A program made the position numbers and the translations under genes. From assembly GCF_018596335.1 (NCBI RefSeq), contig NZ_JAHEPS010000004.1, forward strand, positions 372,001 to 436,000: DNA of 64,000 bases. The letters are read 5' to 3'. The notes beneath the pieces are model-generated. The model worked only from the letters and a program-made list of their open reading frames with translations. It was not told the origin of the DNA and ran no database searches. Shown here one piece after another: positions 35,247 to 43,493 of this stretch. This DNA is from Shewanella jiangmenensis. Its GTDB lineage: Bacteria; Pseudomonadota; Gammaproteobacteria; Enterobacterales; Shewanellaceae. Each line of letters opens with the position of its first letter. Within the stretch, counting starts at the first letter, position 1.

Positions 35247-36131
35247 TTATTTGTTTTTTCCTTCGGCAAACAGGCGATCGAGCGTGTCTTCAAAGCTGTG
35301 GTAGTTCAAAAATTCGTACAGCTCTTTGCGGCTTTGCATGGTGTCTACCACATTGCGCTGGTGGCCATCGTTCATCAGTGCCTGCATCACCTTAAGGGCG
35401 GCCAGGTTGGCGGCGCGGAAGGTGCTTAGCGGATACAGCACCATGTCGGCACCGGCCTCATACAGGGCGGACTTGTCGAACAGCTCGGTCTGGCCGAATT
35501 CGGTCATGTTGGCGAGGATCGGCGCCTTTACTGCATCCTTGAATTTGCGGTACTGGGGCAGCTCGGTCAGGGCCTCGGCGAAAATCATGTCGGCACCGGC
35601 CTCGATATAGGCCTGGGCGCGCTCAATACCAGCATCTAGGCCTTCCACAGCTACGGCATCGGTGCGGGCCATGATGACGAAGTTCTCATCGGTACGGGCA
35701 TCCACGGCGGCCTTGATGCGGTCAACCATCTCTTCGGTGCTCACCACGGCCTTATTGGGGCGATGACCACAGCGCTTTTGCGACACCTGATCTTCCATGT
35801 GCACGGCGGCAACGCCGGTCTTTTCAAATTCTTTGATGGTGCGGGCGATGTTGAAGGCGCCGCCCCAGCCGGTGTCTATGTCGACCAGGAGTGGCAGCTC
35901 GGTGGCCGAGGTGATGCGACCGGCATCAATCAGCACATCGTTCATGGAGGTCATGCCCAGATCCGGCAGACCATAGGAGGCGTTGGCCACCCCGGCGCCG
36001 GACAGATAAAGCGCCTGAAAGCCGGTCTTTTCGGCCATCAGAGCGAAATAGGCGTTGGTGGTACCAACGATTTGCAGTGGCTTGGAGCGTGCCAGTGCGT
36101 CGCGAAAACGCTTGCCTGCGCTGTGGGTCAT
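35247..36131 (-). CDS. prpB: 2-methylisocitrate lyase
   Basis: 294 residues, standard length. Isocitrate-lyase superfamily marks: [30 protein letters not shown] (Mg-binding Asp residues), [17 protein letters not shown] with catalytic Cys in KRCGH. It splits 2-methylisocitrate into pyruvate and succinate. Its ATG overlaps the stop of the gntR gene by 4 bp, so translation is coupled. Confidence 0.96.
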   Translation of the reverse strand: MTHSAGKRFRDALARSKPLQIVGTTNAYFALMAEKTGFQALYLSGAGVANASYGLPDLGMTSMNDVLIDAGRITSATELPLLVDIDTGWGGAFNIARTIKEFEKTGVAAVHMEDQVSQKRCGHRPNKAVVSTEEMVDRIKAAVDARTDENFVIMARTDAVAVEGLDAGIERAQAYIEAGADMIFAEALTELPQYRKFKDAVKAPILANMTEFGQTELFDKSALYEAGADMVLYPLSTFRAANLAALKVMQALMNDGHQRNVVDTMQSRKELYEFLNYHSFEDTLDRLFAEGKNK

Positions 36132-36886
36132 GCTGTCTCTCCCTTTAATTGCTGTGTGTTGGCGAAGGTAGCTGAGCTGTGCTCACGGGCGCTGGCCTCG
36201 GCCTTGAGTTCTTTAAGGCGCGCCTCTGTGTTGCGTCGTCCCTGTTCGATATGGCGCTGCATCAACAGCGCCGCCAGTTCACCGTCTCTGTCGCTGATGG
36301 CTTCCACTATGCGTCTGTGTTCGGCGATAGCGCGGCTTGGGCGCTGGTGGTTGCTGCACTGATAGCGGTACATGCGAAGCAGGTGATACAGGCCGCCCAT
36401 CAGGGTTTCCTGCAGGTGTTTGTTGCCGCTGGCGCGGATGATTTGATAGTGAAAATCCACATCACCTTGCTCCTGAAAATAGGTATCGCCCTGCTTGAGC
36501 GCTGCTTCCTGACGCTCAAGCAGCGCCTGCAATTCGGCAAGTTGGGCGTCTGTGATGCGCTCGGCCGCGAGGCGACAGGCCATGGCTTCGAGGGTGGAGC
36601 GCAAATCGTAGAGATCGTTCAGCTCTTCCACCGACAGCTGCGCTACCCGGGCGCCCACATGGGGCATGCGCACCACTAAACGTTGCCGCTCAAGGGTTTG
36701 CAGCGCTTCGCGGGTCGGGCCTCGGCTGATGCCGAAGCGCTCGGCCAGTGCCTGTTCGTTGATCTTGCTGCCGGGGGCCAGTTCGCCCTTGATGATGGCG
36801 GTTTGAATGGCACTCAATACCTGATCGGCCAGGGTAGCCGCGCCGCGCTCATTTGCTGAATGGTCTTTGGAAGTGTCTTGGCTCAT
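36128..36886 (-). CDS. GntR-family (FCD) regulator of the propionate operon
   Basis: 252 residues. Winged-helix N-terminus (about 20-85: [53 protein letters not shown]), then an FCD effector domain (about 95-225) with the usual metal-ligand histidines in [16 protein letters not shown] and [10 protein letters not shown]. First gene of the operon and translationally coupled to prpB; almost certainly its local, autoregulated repressor, with methylcitrate or a related acid as likely effector. It is not the sigma-54 activator PrpR of E. coli, so I avoid that symbol. Confidence 0.9.
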   Translation of the reverse strand: MSQDTSKDHSANERGAATLADQVLSAIQTAIIKGELAPGSKINEQALAERFGISRGPTREALQTLERQRLVVRMPHVGARVAQLSVEELNDLYDLRSTLEAMACRLAAERITDAQLAELQALLERQEAALKQGDTYFQEQGDVDFHYQIIRASGNKHLQETLMGGLYHLLRMYRYQCSNHQRPSRAIAEHRRIVEAISDRDGELAALLMQRHIEQGRRNTEARLKELKAEASAREHSSATFANTQQLKGETA

Positions 36887-37224
36887 GGTGCTGTCGCCTT
36901 TTGTGCAACCCGGACTCTGACAATGGTTGAAAATTAGACCCGTTTGGCAGGATTGTCAACAATGTGTTGACGTAGACGTAAGTCTAACAAATGGTGTTGA
37001 TAGGGTTGTAATTTCATTATCTGATTGATAAATATGTTTATTTGTATATGTTTTTGTTTGGTGTGTTTTTGCATCACAGTCGCCTGCTAAGTTTTATTGT
37101 CAACAACTGGCGGTTTTGCACTTTGTCTGCAAGGCATGGGATGATGTGGCAATTGGCTAATAAGGGTAGTTGTATTCATCGATGTTTGCCGCCGATGTGC
37201 TGCCCACTACAGAGCGAAGAAGCG
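36887..37224. promoter_or_regulatory. Promoter region of the gntR-prp operon with candidate FadR/GntR-type operators
   Basis: 338 bp, AT-rich compared with the genes. ATTGTCAACAAT (36952-36963) is palindromic at ten of twelve positions and overlaps a perfect GTCAACA-atg-TGTTGAC repeat (36955-36971). A second repeat, TAGAC-gtaa-GTCTA, is at 36973-36986. These fit the site style of FCD-type GntR regulators and lie about 65-100 bp before the gntR start. The rest carries the promoter of the rightward DUF523 gene; no other structure is seen. Confidence 0.65.
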
Positions 37225-37719
37225 ATGGAAAAAATCCTGGTGAGCGCCTGCCTGCTGGGCGAAGCGGTGCGATATGACGGCAAAGATAATTTGCTGGATT
37301 CCCCCCTGTGGCAAGGCTGGCAGCAGCAGGGGCGCTTTGTCAGTATCTGCCCTGAGTGCGCCGGCGGCTTGCCGACGCCAAGGCCTGCGGCAGAAATCGT
37401 CAGTCCGCCAGGCCGCGAGGCCGTTGGAAGCCAGGCCATTCGGGTGCTGACGGTGTATGGAGCCGATGTGACTGATGCTTTTGAAAAAGGTGCCAAGGAC
37501 GCTTTAAAGCTTGCCCGGCAGAACAATATCCGCTTTGCGGTACTTAAGGCCCGCAGCCCTTCCTGTGGCAAGGGGCTGATTTACGATGGCAGCTTTTCCC
37601 GCACCCTGATTGACGGTGACGGTGTTACTGCGGCGCTGCTGAGCCTTCATGGCATCGAAGTCTTTACCGAGCATCAGTTGCAGCAGCTCGCAGAGCGGTT
37701 GGCCGAGGTCGAAGCCTGA
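37225..37719 (+). CDS. DUF523 domain protein
   Basis: 164 residues from ATG 37225; upstream in-frame codons are not homologous. Family marks: KILVSACLLGEAVRYDGKDN, CPECAGGLPTPRPAAEI and VLKARSPSCGKG, with conserved cysteines that could bind metal or a cluster. DUF523 domains are also found fused to DUF1722. Function unknown. Single gene ending at a strong terminator. Confidence 0.85.
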   Translation: MEKILVSACLLGEAVRYDGKDNLLDSPLWQGWQQQGRFVSICPECAGGLPTPRPAAEIVSPPGREAVGSQAIRVLTVYGADVTDAFEKGAKDALKLARQNNIRFAVLKARSPSCGKGLIYDGSFSRTLIDGDGVTAALLSLHGIEVFTEHQLQQLAERLAEVEA

Positions 37720-37736
37720 GGCGGTGCGCAGGCAAT

Positions 37737-37766
37737 AAAAAACGCAGGCTTTGGCCTGCGTTTTTT
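37737..37766. terminator. Bidirectional intrinsic terminator
   Basis: AAAAAACGCAGGC / GCCTGCGTTTTTT with a 4-nt loop between the DUF523 gene and the convergent acyltransferase gene. Confidence 0.92.
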
Positions 37767-37787
37767 ATGTCGCTAGCGACAGGGCGT

Positions 37788-38732
37788 TCAGTTGGGGCTT
37801 CGCTCGGCAAGCTCTCGGTAGCTGCTGGTGCAGGCTTTGTGCTCGGCGAGCAGCGCATGGATTTGTTCATCCTTTTGCAGCCAGATGTCATTGAGCCATC
37901 GCTGGAACTGGGCGCGGTACTCGGCATTGCTGAAATACTCTTTGTCATCGACCTGAGGCACCGGCAGTGCTTCAACTCTGATAACGATTTTGCTCACTTT
38001 GCCCTGCATTACCCCGGCAAGAATGTCTTTGGGCGCGTCGGGATACACCACGGTCATGTTCAAAAGGTGGCTGAACTGCTCACCCATGGCGGAAAGGGCA
38101 AAGGCGATACCGCCAGCCTTGGGGCGCAGCAGATAGCGGTAGGGCGAATTTTGCCGATCGCGCTTTTCTTCGGTGAAGCGGCTGCCTTCCACATAGTTGA
38201 TGATGGAGGTGGGCAGATCGCGGAATTTCTCACACGCCTTGCGGGTGGTTTCCAGATCCTTGCCCTTGAGTTTGGGGTTCTTTTTCAGCTTCTCCGGGCT
38301 GGTGCGATTCATAAAAGGCATATCCAGCGCCCAGCACCCCAAGCCCATGATGGGCACATAAATCAGTTCTTTTTTAAGGAAGAACTTCAGCATGGGGATG
38401 TGGTTACGCAGGATATAGGTCTGGGCGGCAATGTCGAAGCCGCTCAAATGGTTACTGATCACCAGATACCAGCCGTTTTTATCCAGCCCATTAATGCCTT
38501 TTACATCCCATTCGATTTTGGCAATCAGCTTCAGAATGGCGCCGTTGAGGGTGGCCCACAGCCACATAAAACGGTTCATCAGCATGGTGACCCGGACCCG
38601 ACCCGCCTTGAAGGGGGTGAGCAGCTTGACGAGACCACCGATACACACCAGGGAACCGCAAATGGCGGTATTGATAATGAGCAGACTACCACTGATGAAA
38701 AACAGCAGCGGCCCCGGCAAAAAGTTAAGCAT
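37788..38732 (-). CDS. Acyltransferase (PlsC/LPLAT family), second of a tandem pair
   Basis: 314 residues. An N-terminal membrane segment (1-35) is followed by the acyltransferase domain: motif I SNHLSGFD (HX4D), motif II region FMNRTS, motif III YVEGSRFT (EGxR variant). It is similar throughout to the gene just upstream (KKNPKLKGKDLETTRKACEKF against KKNPKLKGKDIEITRRACAKF), so the two are a duplication. The start codon lies 8 bp inside the upstream gene. Likely acylates lysophospholipid or another membrane lipid in the inner membrane; related to YihG. Confidence 0.87.
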   Translation of the reverse strand: MLNFLPGPLLFFISGSLLIINTAICGSLVCIGGLVKLLTPFKAGRVRVTMLMNRFMWLWATLNGAILKLIAKIEWDVKGINGLDKNGWYLVISNHLSGFDIAAQTYILRNHIPMLKFFLKKELIYVPIMGLGCWALDMPFMNRTSPEKLKKNPKLKGKDLETTRKACEKFRDLPTSIINYVEGSRFTEEKRDRQNSPYRYLLRPKAGGIAFALSAMGEQFSHLLNMTVVYPDAPKDILAGVMQGKVSKIVIRVEALPVPQVDDKEYFSNAEYRAQFQRWLNDIWLQKDEQIHALLAEHKACTSSYRELAERSPN

Positions 38733-39645
38733 GTTGTTCGCAAACCTCTGATTTTATGTCTTCCTGACGCGAGAGTTTGTCGAGGATGACATCCTTTTCA
38801 GACCAAATCTCGTTGAGTTGTTCCTGGAAATCCTGTTTGAATTCACGGTCGTTAATATAGTCACCGCGCATCTCGGTACTAATATCGGCCACAGTGACGT
38901 GTACGCGGATTTCATCGACCTGACCCGAGATAAAGTCCCAGAAACTGGGCACCTTGCCGGGATAGTAAATGGCGACGTCTACCAATTTGTGGATTTGCTC
39001 GCCCATGGCGGAAAGGGCAAACGCCATGCCGCCGGCCTTGGGGCGCAGCAGATGCTGATAAGGCGAGTTCTGCTTTTTGTGTTTGGCAGCCTGAAAGCGG
39101 GTGCCCTCAACAAAGTTCATCACGCTCACCGGCTTGTCTTTAAACTTGGCGCAGGCGCGGCGGGTGATTTCGATATCCTTGCCCTTGAGTTTGGGGTTCT
39201 TTTTCAGCTCGGCGGTGGAATAGCGACGCATAAAGGGGAAATCCAGCGCCCACCAGGCAAGCCCCAGCACCGGCACATACAAGAGCTCTTGCTTAAGGAA
39301 AAATTTCAGAAACGGGATTTTGCGGTTGAAAACCCGCTGCAGCACCAGAATGTCGACCCAGCTCTGGTGGTTGGCAATCACCATATACCACTCATCGCGG
39401 CTCAGCTCGGCGTTGCCCTGCACATCGATACGCACCGGGTGCAGCACATTTTGAATAAAGCCGTTCACCGAAATCCAGTTGGAGGCACAGCCATCCACCA
39501 GATAGGACATCAGCTTACGCAGGGCAGGAATGGGCAGCAGCTTTACCAGACCAAGCAGCACAATAGGGACAAACCAAAACAAGGTGTTAAGGGTGTACCC
39601 CAAAAAAGCAAAAGAGCCCCGGAAAAGCGACAGCAGCGTGCGCAT
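38725..39645 (-). CDS. Acyltransferase (PlsC/LPLAT family), first of a tandem pair
   Basis: 306 residues. N-terminal membrane segment (about 8-38), motif I ANHQSWVD (HX4D), FMRRYS and FVEGTRF (EGTR). It starts the two-gene unit, with ACCTCC on the plus strand (AGGAGGT on the minus strand) just before the ATG. The canonical HQSWVD here against HLSGFD in its partner suggests the copies have diverged in acyl donor or acceptor preference. Specificity cannot be read. Confidence 0.88.
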   Translation of the reverse strand: MRTLLSLFRGSFAFLGYTLNTLFWFVPIVLLGLVKLLPIPALRKLMSYLVDGCASNWISVNGFIQNVLHPVRIDVQGNAELSRDEWYMVIANHQSWVDILVLQRVFNRKIPFLKFFLKQELLYVPVLGLAWWALDFPFMRRYSTAELKKNPKLKGKDIEITRRACAKFKDKPVSVMNFVEGTRFQAAKHKKQNSPYQHLLRPKAGGMAFALSAMGEQIHKLVDVAIYYPGKVPSFWDFISGQVDEIRVHVTVADISTEMRGDYINDREFKQDFQEQLNEIWSEKDVILDKLSRQEDIKSEVCEQHA

Positions 39646-39802
39646 TCATACCTCCTGAATTTTGTGGACGCCTATGTTAACCGTGAATGGCGTATTGCTC
39701 AATCTTGCGGCCGACCCCTGAGCGCTGGCAGTACCAGTGAGCTTTTGGCGCACAGGGCACAAATGGACGACACTTACCTTAATTCATCCTTGGACATGCG
39801 CT

Positions 39803-40660
39803 ATGAAATCACTGATTGGGTGCCTGCTGCTTGTCTTGCTGCAGGCGAGCTTGGCGGTAAATGCGGTTGCTACCGACATGAACAGCGCCGATGCTGAGAT
39901 TATCCTCGCCTACCGCACCACCGAAAAACTGCCCTTTATTGCCCAGGCGCCCGACAATCGGGGCCTGTTTGAAGATATGTTTCGTGAGGCTGCGCACCGC
40001 GCCGGGCTGCGCCTCAAAATCGAGCGCATGCCCAAGGCGCGTATTCTTAATGCGCTTATCAATGGCGACGTGGATTTTTACCCGCAATTTACCTTTGATG
40101 ACGCGCGCAACAAGTACACTTTTTTTGCGCCGAATGGTCTCAACGTCAGTTACAGCGCTATTTCGAGACCGGGCATTGGGAGGCTGGATTCAGCCGAGCA
40201 CTTTAACGGTCTGACATTACTGCATGGGGTCGGTAATCCGGATTATCTCGATAAGCTGGGCTTTGGCAGCGCCCGAACCAAACGTTTTGAGGTGGCCGAA
40301 ATGGATTTGGCCAAGGCCATTATGATGATCCAAAAAGGCCGCGCCGATGCCTATATCTATGAGGCTGAGCCGCTGGAATACGCCCTGATTAAAAGTGGCG
40401 TGACCGATGTCATCCTGCACCGCGAGCTGATGAGCCAGGCCGAGCCTGCAACCTTGGGCTTTTCACGAAAGTCGCGCCTGATAGCGCTGGAGCCGAATCC
40501 TTTTTACGACGGGGCGAGCCCTGTATCGGCCGACAATCAACCCGAGCGTCTGGTTGCCGGCTCACCGCTGGCAAGGCTCGTAGGCGCGCTGGACGAGATG
40601 CGCCGTGATGGCACCATTGCCGCCTTGTACCGCAAGTATCTTGGGCAGGAACCACAGTAG
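39803..40660 (+). CDS. Periplasmic solute-binding protein, SBP_bac_3-like
   Basis: 285 residues from ATG 39803 with a signal peptide (cut near VNAVA, about 22). Features: IILAYRTTEKLPFI at the start of the mature chain, MFREAAHRAGLRLKIERMPKARILNALINGDVDFYPQF, and MMIQKGRADAYIYEAEPLEY, as in amino-acid-binding-type proteins. No permease or ATPase gene is adjacent. In Shewanella and Vibrio such orphans are common, and the role (uptake, sensing) is open. Confidence 0.75.
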   Translation: MKSLIGCLLLVLLQASLAVNAVATDMNSADAEIILAYRTTEKLPFIAQAPDNRGLFEDMFREAAHRAGLRLKIERMPKARILNALINGDVDFYPQFTFDDARNKYTFFAPNGLNVSYSAISRPGIGRLDSAEHFNGLTLLHGVGNPDYLDKLGFGSARTKRFEVAEMDLAKAIMMIQKGRADAYIYEAEPLEYALIKSGVTDVILHRELMSQAEPATLGFSRKSRLIALEPNPFYDGASPVSADNQPERLVAGSPLARLVGALDEMRRDGTIAALYRKYLGQEPQ

Positions 40661-40702
40661 TTCGGCTGTTGTTGTAATGAATGATTGTTGCGATGATGTT
40701 TA

Positions 40703-42229
40703 TCAGCGCCCGAGCTGCTGTGACAGGCTGGCGAGCAGCCTGTCCATGGCGCGATATCCGAGCGCCTGCGCCAGATGTTTGCGCTCCACATTGGGGCTAT
40801 TTTCAAGGTCGGCGATGGTGCGGGCTACCCGCTGCAGGCGGTGAAAGCTTCGCACCGACAACCCAAGCCGGTTAACGCTTTGCTCAAGAAATTCAAGATC
40901 CTGCTGCATGAATCCCGCCTGTTTCAGCTCTTTTCCCGTGAGTTCACTGTTAAGTTTGCCAGCCCGCGCCAACTGGCGTTCGCGGGCGTTGGCCACCCTG
41001 CGGGCTATGGTGTCAGTGGTGTCGGCGGTCGGGGCATTTTGGGTGAGGGTGCCCGGCGGCAGTGGAGGTACTTCGATGGACAAATCGAAGCGGTCAAGAA
41101 AGGGGCCCGAAAGCCGTGCCAGATAGCGGCTGATTTGCTCGGGACTCGAGCGGCTGCCGGGGCCGGCACTGCCGCAGGGGCTTGGGTTCATGGCGGCTAT
41201 CAGCTGAAAGCGGCTGGCAAAGGTGAGTTTGGCGGCGGCGCGGGAGATAACTACCTCGCCTGTCTCCATCGGCTCGCGCAGGCAGTCGAGCACCTTGCGC
41301 GGGAATTCCGCCAGTTCATCGAGAAACAGCACGCCCCGGTGGGCGAGGGAAATCTCCCCGGGCTTGGGCATGCTGCCACCGCCAACCAGAGAGATGGCTG
41401 AGCAGGTGTGGTGCGGTGAGCGAAAGGGGCGGCGATGAAACTCACTGGGTTTGATATTAAGCCCTGCCACCGAATGCAGCGCCGCCACTTCAAGTGCTTC
41501 GTCGTAATCGAGCGGCGGCAGTAAGCCCATTATCCGGCTGGCGAGCATGGTTTTACCGCAGCCCGGCAATCCCAGCATAAGTAGGTTGTGAGCGCCTGCG
41601 GCGGCTATTTCCAGCGCCTGCTTGGCCTGATACTGGCCAATGACCTCACTGAGGCAGTTAAATCTTGCCGGTGCGTCATCCAGCCACTCGGCGCCTTGCT
41701 CAAGCCCCGGCAATGGCTGCTGCCCATGCAGAAACGCCACCAGATGCACCAGCTGGCTACACAAACGAATGGCGGGATAGTCGACCAGCTCGGCATCGGC
41801 GCGGTTGGCGAGTGGCAATATGAGTTCGTGCCCGTCCCTGCGGGCGGCAACTATAACGGGCAGCAGCCCCTGACAGAAGCGGATTTCACCCGACAGTGCC
41901 AGCTCACCGACAAACTCGCGGTTTTTAAGGCTTGCGAGTGGGATTTGCCCCGAGGCGGCCAGAATGCCGATGGCAATGGGCAGGTCGTAGCGGCCACCCT
42001 GTTTGGGTAAGTCGGCCGGGGCGAGATTGACTGTGATGCGCCGCATCGGAAACTCAAACCCAGCGTTCACGAGGGCGCTTCGAACCCGCTCGCGGGCTTC
42101 TTTGACCGAGGCTTCGGGCAGGCCAACCAGATTGAAGGCGGGCAGGCCGTTGGCAAGATGCACCTCAACCGTCACGGCCGGAGCCTCAACGCCGAGGCTG
42201 GCGCGGGTGGCAACGCAGGCGATGCTCAT
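40703..42229 (-). CDS. comM: YifB/ComM family Mg-chelatase-like AAA+ ATPase
   Basis: 508 residues, full length. N-terminal ChlI-type domain (LANGLPAFNLVGLPEASVKEARERVRSAL), Walker A GLPGCGKT near residue 220, Walker B GVLFLDELAEF, and C-terminal lid SVRSFHRLQRVARTIADL. In naturally transformable bacteria ComM is a hexameric helicase that promotes branch migration during recombination of incoming DNA. The frame is intact. It is divergent from the binding-protein gene at 42434. Confidence 0.93.
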   Translation of the reverse strand: MSIACVATRASLGVEAPAVTVEVHLANGLPAFNLVGLPEASVKEARERVRSALVNAGFEFPMRRITVNLAPADLPKQGGRYDLPIAIGILAASGQIPLASLKNREFVGELALSGEIRFCQGLLPVIVAARRDGHELILPLANRADAELVDYPAIRLCSQLVHLVAFLHGQQPLPGLEQGAEWLDDAPARFNCLSEVIGQYQAKQALEIAAAGAHNLLMLGLPGCGKTMLASRIMGLLPPLDYDEALEVAALHSVAGLNIKPSEFHRRPFRSPHHTCSAISLVGGGSMPKPGEISLAHRGVLFLDELAEFPRKVLDCLREPMETGEVVISRAAAKLTFASRFQLIAAMNPSPCGSAGPGSRSSPEQISRYLARLSGPFLDRFDLSIEVPPLPPGTLTQNAPTADTTDTIARRVANARERQLARAGKLNSELTGKELKQAGFMQQDLEFLEQSVNRLGLSVRSFHRLQRVARTIADLENSPNVERKHLAQALGYRAMDRLLASLSQQLGR

Positions 42230-42318
42230 GGGACAAATCCTTTTGTTCCGGGATAGAGCTCAGTGTAGCAGCTGCGCGGCCTGCAGCACGATTCGGTGAT
42301 ACGAAGGTACTAAATGCT

Positions 42319-42376
42319 ACATTGCAATGTGTTGCATTTTGTGACATTTATAGTTAATTCTTCTGCGACGCAGAAG
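42319..42376. promoter_or_regulatory. Palindromes upstream of the binding-protein/GGDEF unit
   Basis: ACATTGCAATGT (42319-42330) is a perfect 12-bp palindrome. CTTCTGCG-a-CGCAGAAG (42360-42376) is a perfect 17-bp palindrome about its central A. Both lie within 115 bp of the next start codon, in an AT-rich stretch. Operator function is inferred. Confidence 0.55.
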
Positions 42377-42433
42377 CAAGGACGATACATTACCAGCAGG
42401 GAGCCGTAGCCGTCGGGTAAGTAGGGTGTATTC

Positions 42434-43489
42434 ATGAGGATGACGTTTTTTTGGGGATTGATGCTGCTGTCGTCCCTGACGCATGCCAAAACTGATGTGT
42501 TATTTCTGAATCCGGGCACCAGCGATGAAAGCTTTTGGCACGATGTGGATAGCTTGCTGACGGTGGCCGCGGCCAAGTATGATTTTGACGTCAAAACCCT
42601 TCACTCCAACCGCAATCACTTTGAAATGATCCGTCAGGCTACCGAGGCTGCCGCGTCAACCACTCTCCCCAAGTACGTGATTTTGGTCAATGAAAAGCAG
42701 TCCGGCGCCCGCATGCTGGAGGCTTTTTACCAAAAGCCGGTTTATGTGCAGTTTTTGCTGAACGATCTTAAGCCGCTGGAGCGCGGCGCACTGCTGCGCG
42801 ATCCCCATTGGAGCAAATACCTGTTGCCGCCTGTGGTGCCGGATAATCGCAGCATAGGCTATCAAACCGCCCGCGCCCTGATGGCGGGGCTCGGAAAAGA
42901 TAAGCCGGCGCAGGTGGTGCTTATTTCCGGTGACAAGTCCACACCGGCATCGGTACAGCGCACCGAGGGCGCGCTGGCGGCTTTGCAATCCATGGCTGAA
43001 ATCAGTACCGAACAAACTGTCTATGGACAGTGGCAGGAAGCCAAGGCGTATCAACAAACACAAATTCTGCTGAGCCGTTATCCCAAACTCGATGCCGTCT
43101 GGACTGCCAATGACTTAATGGCGTTTGGCGCCATTCGTGCTATCCGAGAATCGGGGCGTGAGCCCGGCAGGGACGTGCGCATCGCCACCATCAACACCTC
43201 ACCGGAAGTACTTGCCGCAAGGCGCAGTGGCGAAATCAATGTGCTTGGTGGCGGCCATTGTCTGGCGGCCGGAGTGGCGCTTGCCAATCTAAGGCAGCAC
43301 AACGTCAGCGGCCACTACCCCGACAGCCGTTACCCACTGTTTTGGATGCTGAATCCCGACAGTGAGTTTTTCAGCGCGCTCGAGCGGCGTGACTGGGACT
43401 TTTTACTCAACATGACCTTAATTGCGCCAATGGACGGCGACGAGTCGCAGATGGTGCTGTGCGACGGGCCTGTCACCGGGTGCAGGTGA
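42434..43489 (+). CDS. Periplasmic binding protein (sugar-type fold) paired with a GGDEF protein
   Basis: 351 residues: signal peptide to about 18 (THA), then a type I periplasmic-binding fold: TDVLFLNPGTSDESFWHDV, NRSIGYQTARALMAGLG, AVWTANDLMAFGAIRAI and RIATINTSP. It resembles ABC sugar-binding or TorT/LuxP-type sensors. Its stop lies 5 bp before the likely start of a membrane GGDEF gene and no transporter genes are near, so it probably presents a ligand to that protein instead of serving transport. Confidence 0.8.
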   Translation: MRMTFFWGLMLLSSLTHAKTDVLFLNPGTSDESFWHDVDSLLTVAAAKYDFDVKTLHSNRNHFEMIRQATEAAASTTLPKYVILVNEKQSGARMLEAFYQKPVYVQFLLNDLKPLERGALLRDPHWSKYLLPPVVPDNRSIGYQTARALMAGLGKDKPAQVVLISGDKSTPASVQRTEGALAALQSMAEISTEQTVYGQWQEAKAYQQTQILLSRYPKLDAVWTANDLMAFGAIRAIRESGREPGRDVRIATINTSPEVLAARRSGEINVLGGGHCLAAGVALANLRQHNVSGHYPDSRYPLFWMLNPDSEFFSALERRDWDFLLNMTLIAPMDGDESQMVLCDGPVTGCR

Positions 43490-43493
43490 GGCC

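Noticed and set aside
37767-38789. Long + strand frames antisense to the two acyltransferase genes (37767 and 38818)
   Set aside because: Both are shadows of genes with complete HX4D and EGxR motifs.
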